Source: Cyclostephanos tholiformis (lineage: Eukaryota; Bacillariophyta; Thalassiosirophyceae; Thalassiosirales; Thalassiosiraceae). Taken from it: a stretch of DNA of 12,056 bases. A model generated the notes under the pieces. It was given only the letters and a program-made list of their open reading frames with translations, was not told where the DNA came from and did no database searches. A program made the position numbers and the translations under genes. Shown here piece by piece: positions 9,108 through 12,056 of this stretch. Position 1 is the stretch's first letter; the number at the start of each line of letters is the position of its first letter. Location: assembly GCA_036939975.1 (NCBI GenBank), contig JALLPB010000947.1, forward strand, positions 1 through 12,056. Reading direction: 5' to 3'.

Positions 9108-9136
9108 AAGGGTGGTGACTACTACCGCCCATATTT

Positions 9137-9345
9137 TAGAGTAGCTATGTACTACTACCATATTTTCTTAGTGATTTTTGTCCTTTCACAGAGTTTGATA
9201 GCCTGTTGAATGCACAAGAACCTCAGCATTCATATGGTATTTTCCAATTTTTGCAAAGCTCTTTGTATCAATGACATAGGAAGTGTTTTGCATCACATTT
9301 TTTGTGCCTGTTAAAAATTCTCCGTTTGTGTGTTGTGCCATATGG
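9137..9345 (+). repeat. Diverged direct repeat, copy B
   Basis: Second member of the pair described at 8780-8990, in the same orientation. It lacks about ten bases present in copy A around 8921-8930. Weak similarity (TACTATTCC followed by a CTACC block) may continue to about 9430, matching about 9018-9045 after copy A. Confidence 0.6.
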
Positions 9346-9491
9346 TAGATTTTGGTGTGCGGATTTTTTTTAAGGTAGAACTTATTGTACTATTCCAACG
9401 TAGAAATCTTATGCATACCTACCCTGTTGAGCTATTAACTGTGATTTTTGGCCAGAGAAGCCTGAATTTCAGGGAGTTTAAGTCAAATTTA

Positions 9492-9516
9492 GGCAGGAAC
9501 AATGGCCGTTCCTGCC
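9492..9516. other. Perfect 9-bp hairpin, 7-base loop
   Basis: GGCAGGAAC (9492-9500) and GTTCCTGCC (9508-9516) pair perfectly around AATGGCC. The arms are GC-rich in otherwise AT-rich DNA. There is no adjacent gene or T-run, and the function is unknown. Confidence 0.6.
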
Positions 9517-10285
9517 ATTTCCCTTTCATTAAACCCACAATAGCAAAGTTAGTACCAGGACTTTGTCCAATTAGCTTGCAGAAATGAACTCTACTTTTTT
9601 CTTTTACACACTCGAATTACACTTAATTGCTAACTTGGCCTTATTGCCTTTCTCTTGTCTTCAATTTGTTTCTTCAATACATTAACTAGGAAATACAATC
9701 AAAGGCACAACGAGTTTGTCCTCCCCAAAGGAAAACAGATATTTTTCTCTGGGAAAAATTTAGGGGGGAAATGTTGGTGCTTACCCTCCTCCCTCCCCAC
9801 GATATTTTTAATAAAGGCAAATAAATTTTAATGATAATGGAAGGGTCAGCGAGAGCTTGAGATTGCCCCACCTGGAGATTGTTCCCCCCCAAAAGTGATA
9901 TCTCAAGATAATACGGTAGTTCGATTCCAAGTGAAGTGGCTTGAGATTAATCACTGCATTGGGAGGTGTCATTTTGGGGTCACCAAAACCATTCTAAATG
10001 CAAATATGGGGCCTAACATCTTCTGCTATTGTTTCTCGTATGTGAGAGCTTGTGAAGCATGGTAATTAATTAATAAATGGATTCATTCAATGGACTAAGT
10101 AATTAAGAAGTAAATTACACAGCTTGAATTCATTTGAAAAACAAACTAATGAATGTTACAAATATTATTGTGAAGATGGAGAATGATTTTGAAAAATCAA
10201 CAGAAAAGCCAGTACGAATAACGAATTTGATGAGTTGGTCCTGGTGATGAAATGAATCGATTCGTCTCGTTTGGAAAAAAATCAG

Positions 10286-11878
10286 TCACTGAATTATCTT
10301 CAAGCTAAAATCAACGCAGTCGTATCCCTGCGTTAGCGCTCCCTGACTTATGACGTCAACGTGTTCGCTGAAGTAATCCGCCATGGTGTCGATCGTTATA
10401 CCCCCGCTTGCCTCCACCTTAACGTGCGGATATCTCTCCTTGAACGCCTTCGCATCGGCCCTCAATCGATCCGGCGTGAAATTGTCCAACATGACCACGT
10501 CCGCTCCCGCCCCGGCGGCGATCAACGCCTCCTCGAGACTCTGGCATTCCACCTCGATCTTCTGACTGAAGCCGCTCACATCCCGAGCCTTGCGAACCGC
10601 AGCATCGATCGAACCGCCGCAGCTCCACACGTGATTGTCCTTCAGCATGACCATCTGACTCAAATCGAGTCGGTGAGTCGATGCCCCCCCCACAAGTAGG
10701 CCGTACTTCTCCACGAGTCGAAAGCCGGGCGTGGTCTTGCGGGTACCCGCGACCTCGCCCTTCCACCCGCGCGACCTCGCGATGCGCACGCATTCCCTGG
10801 ACAGTGTCGCCACGCCGCTACAGCGCGAGAGGGAGTTCAACGCAGTCCGTTCACCACGGAGGAGGTGGGACACGGGACCAATGACGGTCGCGAGCTTCAC
10901 CTTCCCGCCCGCCGGAAAGTTGTAGGGTTCGCCCTCGATCGCGAATTCCTCCCACCGTACGGTACACCCCCCACATGCGGCAAAAACGGCATCGAAGAAG
11001 GGCATGCCGGCGAGTATGCCGGGGCTCTTCATCCATAGTTCGGCTCGCTTGATCGACGATCCAACGACGTAGCCTCCCACGTCGAAGTGCGAGGGGATGT
11101 CATCTCTAAGCCACGCCGAGACGATGGAATGGATCTGCGGGGGGGGGAGGAGTGAGGAGTGGGGGGCTCGAGGGCGAGTTATCATCGCACCGTCCACCCT
11201 CAACGATTGTTTGGACGACGACGAGGGGAATCCATTATTAACTCTCGGGGGCGGCTGTTCAAACCCTAATGAGGTGGAGCGCTTACTAATGGCGCCCGCT
11301 AACGTGGCGGCGGCGGCCGCCTCCCTCTCCCTCTTCGCCCTCAACTGTTCATCTGCCACCTCCCTCTCCCTCTTCATCGGCAACGGTCCGTCTTTCGCCG
11401 CAAGCTCAACCCTACGCTCCCTTTCCTCCCCCTCGAACCTAGATACCATCGATACGAGATATGCGACGTCCTCGATCGCGTCGATCGGGTTATCGTCAAG
11501 CCACTGCAGGACCTTCTGCAGCTTCCATCCATTCGGTCGAGGTCCCAGACGGGGATCGTTGGGGCAACTCCTATACCTAGCGCCCACGAAGGTTTCCCAT
11601 CGTCGTCTTATTTCCGCATGCCATCCCTCTGCGGTAGGCCGGCGGATTCGTGGCCCGAGAGAACTCCAGAAGGGGTCGGTGTCTGGCTCGAGGACGTAAT
11701 TCCCGTTAGCGTCCTTGAGACCGCGGCATAGTGCGACGAGGAGCTTGAGGGATCGACCATTCTCCTCGAAGTATATTTCTGTGGGACAACGCGAGTCGAC
11801 GACGCCCGGGGTATGACCCGGGGCAGGGCCTTCCGCTGCCTTTGTTGCCGCTGCGCCGTTGTCAGTGGGGCTGACCAT
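10286..11878 (-). CDS. QPRT: Quinolinate phosphoribosyltransferase with a 231-residue N-terminal extension
   Basis: Single-exon 530-residue protein. Residues 232-530 (299 aa, the normal length of eukaryotic QPRT) form nicotinate-nucleotide pyrophosphorylase (decarboxylating), converting quinolinate and PRPP to nicotinate mononucleotide, CO2 and PPi in de novo NAD synthesis. Visible motifs are SSLLPPPQI at the domain start, KSPGILAGMPFFDA, GERTALNSLSRCSG, AGTRKTTPGFR (Arg380, Lys381), GGASTHRLDL (His402, Arg403), MLKDNHV (Lys413), IEVE (442-444), LDNF (Asp465) and EASGGIT. The substrate-binding Arg/Lys/His set looks intact. Residues 1-231 are extra: a Trp/Arg-rich part (about 31-130, with Trp71, 86, 94, 118, 126), a charged helical stretch (about 148-190, rich in KRERE/ERER) and a Ser/Pro linker. 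The ATG at 11878 has a strong context (ACCATGG). Met232 (ATG at 11185) would give a QPRT of ordinary size. No targeting leader is obvious. Confidence 0.93.
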   Translation of the reverse strand: MVSPTDNGAAATKAAEGPAPGHTPGVVDSRCPTEIYFEENGRSLKLLVALCRGLKDANGNYVLEPDTDPFWSSLGPRIRRPTAEGWHAEIRRRWETFVGARYRSCPNDPRLGPRPNGWKLQKVLQWLDDNPIDAIEDVAYLVSMVSRFEGEERERRVELAAKDGPLPMKREREVADEQLRAKREREAAAAATLAGAISKRSTSLGFEQPPPRVNNGFPSSSSKQSLRVDGAMITRPRAPHSSLLPPPQIHSIVSAWLRDDIPSHFDVGGYVVGSSIKRAELWMKSPGILAGMPFFDAVFAACGGCTVRWEEFAIEGEPYNFPAGGKVKLATVIGPVSHLLRGERTALNSLSRCSGVATLSRECVRIARSRGWKGEVAGTRKTTPGFRLVEKYGLLVGGASTHRLDLSQMVMLKDNHVWSCGGSIDAAVRKARDVSGFSQKIEVECQSLEEALIAAGAGADVVMLDNFTPDRLRADAKAFKERYPHVKVEASGGITIDTMADYFSEHVDVISQGALTQGYDCVDFSLKIIQ

Positions 11879-12056
11879 GGTGACTCAAGTATGTACCCTA
11901 CTACTAATTTAGTACCTCTATTGATTTTTACTCTACAGCTGATATGTTATTGAGCCTGAGGGAATTATGTAACACTTGTAACACTTAGCTACGTTAGACT
12001 TATCTTACTAGAAGTGTGTTTCCGTAGTAATAGATGTGTTACTAGGAATAATAGGT
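11879..12056. promoter_or_regulatory. Upstream sequence of the QPRT gene
   Basis: Should hold the 5' UTR and part of the promoter of the minus-strand QPRT gene. TGACTCA, a bZIP/AP-1-like palindrome, lies at 11881-11887, immediately before the ATG and so probably by chance. GTAACACTT is tandemly duplicated at 11969-11986, and TGTTAC, the inverse of its core, recurs near 12035. No coding sequence is seen. Confidence 0.35.

Larger units (their letters stand above)
8423..10285. other. AT-rich region with diverged repeats; no gene seen
   Basis: About 1.9 kb between the larger TIR element and the 3' end of the QPRT gene. No open frame shows a recognisable domain. The main structure is a diverged direct repeat (8780-8990 and 9137-9345, listed separately) with palindromes beside it. 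CTTGAGAT occurs at 9855-9862 and 9941-9948 and its inverse ATCTCAAG lies near 9900, a dispersed inverted/direct set. Short CCTGAAtTTCAGG and GGCAGGAAC hairpins lie at about 9460-9516. The last 200 bases or so should include the 3' UTR of QPRT (minus strand). Confidence 0.45.

Noticed and set aside
9918..9928. AGTTCGATTCC, resembling a tRNA B box
   Set aside because: No A box, acceptor stem or anticodon arm can be fitted at the required distances.
11097..11699. 200-codon + strand frame opposite the QPRT extension
   Set aside because: Antisense shadow of a GC-rich coding frame; low-complexity Ser/Leu composition and no domain. The minus strand frame is continuous with a clear enzyme.
11881..11887. 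TGACTCA as a bZIP/AP-1 control site for QPRT
   Set aside because: It sits two bases before the start codon, inside the transcript, and a 7-mer of this kind is expected by chance.
1..12056. CRISPR arrays, bacterial operons, rRNA or riboswitches
   Set aside because: No regular spaced repeats, no ribosome-binding-site-led gene strings and no rRNA core sequences; the genes are intron-bearing and eukaryotic.

Overview
The window looks like nuclear DNA of a eukaryote, most likely a microalga of the diatom/stramenopile type. The reasons are genes split by short GT-AG introns (about 97 to 250 bases), a mitochondrial 2-oxoglutarate dehydrogenase E2 with a targeting leader, a quinolinate phosphoribosyltransferase of the animal/fungal sequence type, and long C/G homopolymers in introns. 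The eukaryotic assignment is strong. The diatom-like assignment is an inference from overall style and was not tested by any search.

Layout. Bases 1-389 are non-coding upstream sequence. Bases 390-2664 (+) hold a five-exon amino acid/auxin permease (AAAP) family transporter with an unusual Asp-rich loop. After a 321-base tail-to-tail gap, bases 2986-4663 (-) hold a two-exon dihydrolipoamide succinyltransferase (DLST). From about 4664 to 10285 lies 5.6 kb of visibly AT-richer DNA with no convincing intact gene. It contains two related, non-autonomous terminal-inverted-repeat elements (5112-5383 and 7262-8422) with imperfect 8-base target duplications, a possible DDE transposase relic, low-complexity repeats, several hairpins and a diverged direct repeat of about 210 bases. 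Bases 10286-11878 (-) are a single-exon gene whose C-terminal 299 residues are a complete quinolinate phosphoribosyltransferase (QPRT). Its N-terminal 231 residues are an extra region I do not recognise. The last 178 bases are upstream sequence of that gene.

The three genes are ordinary metabolic or transport functions (amino acid transport, TCA cycle, de novo NAD synthesis) and do not form an obvious pathway; nothing suggests an operon. The points of interest are the extended QPRT, the small transposon family filling the AT-rich block, and the decayed coding relics between them.
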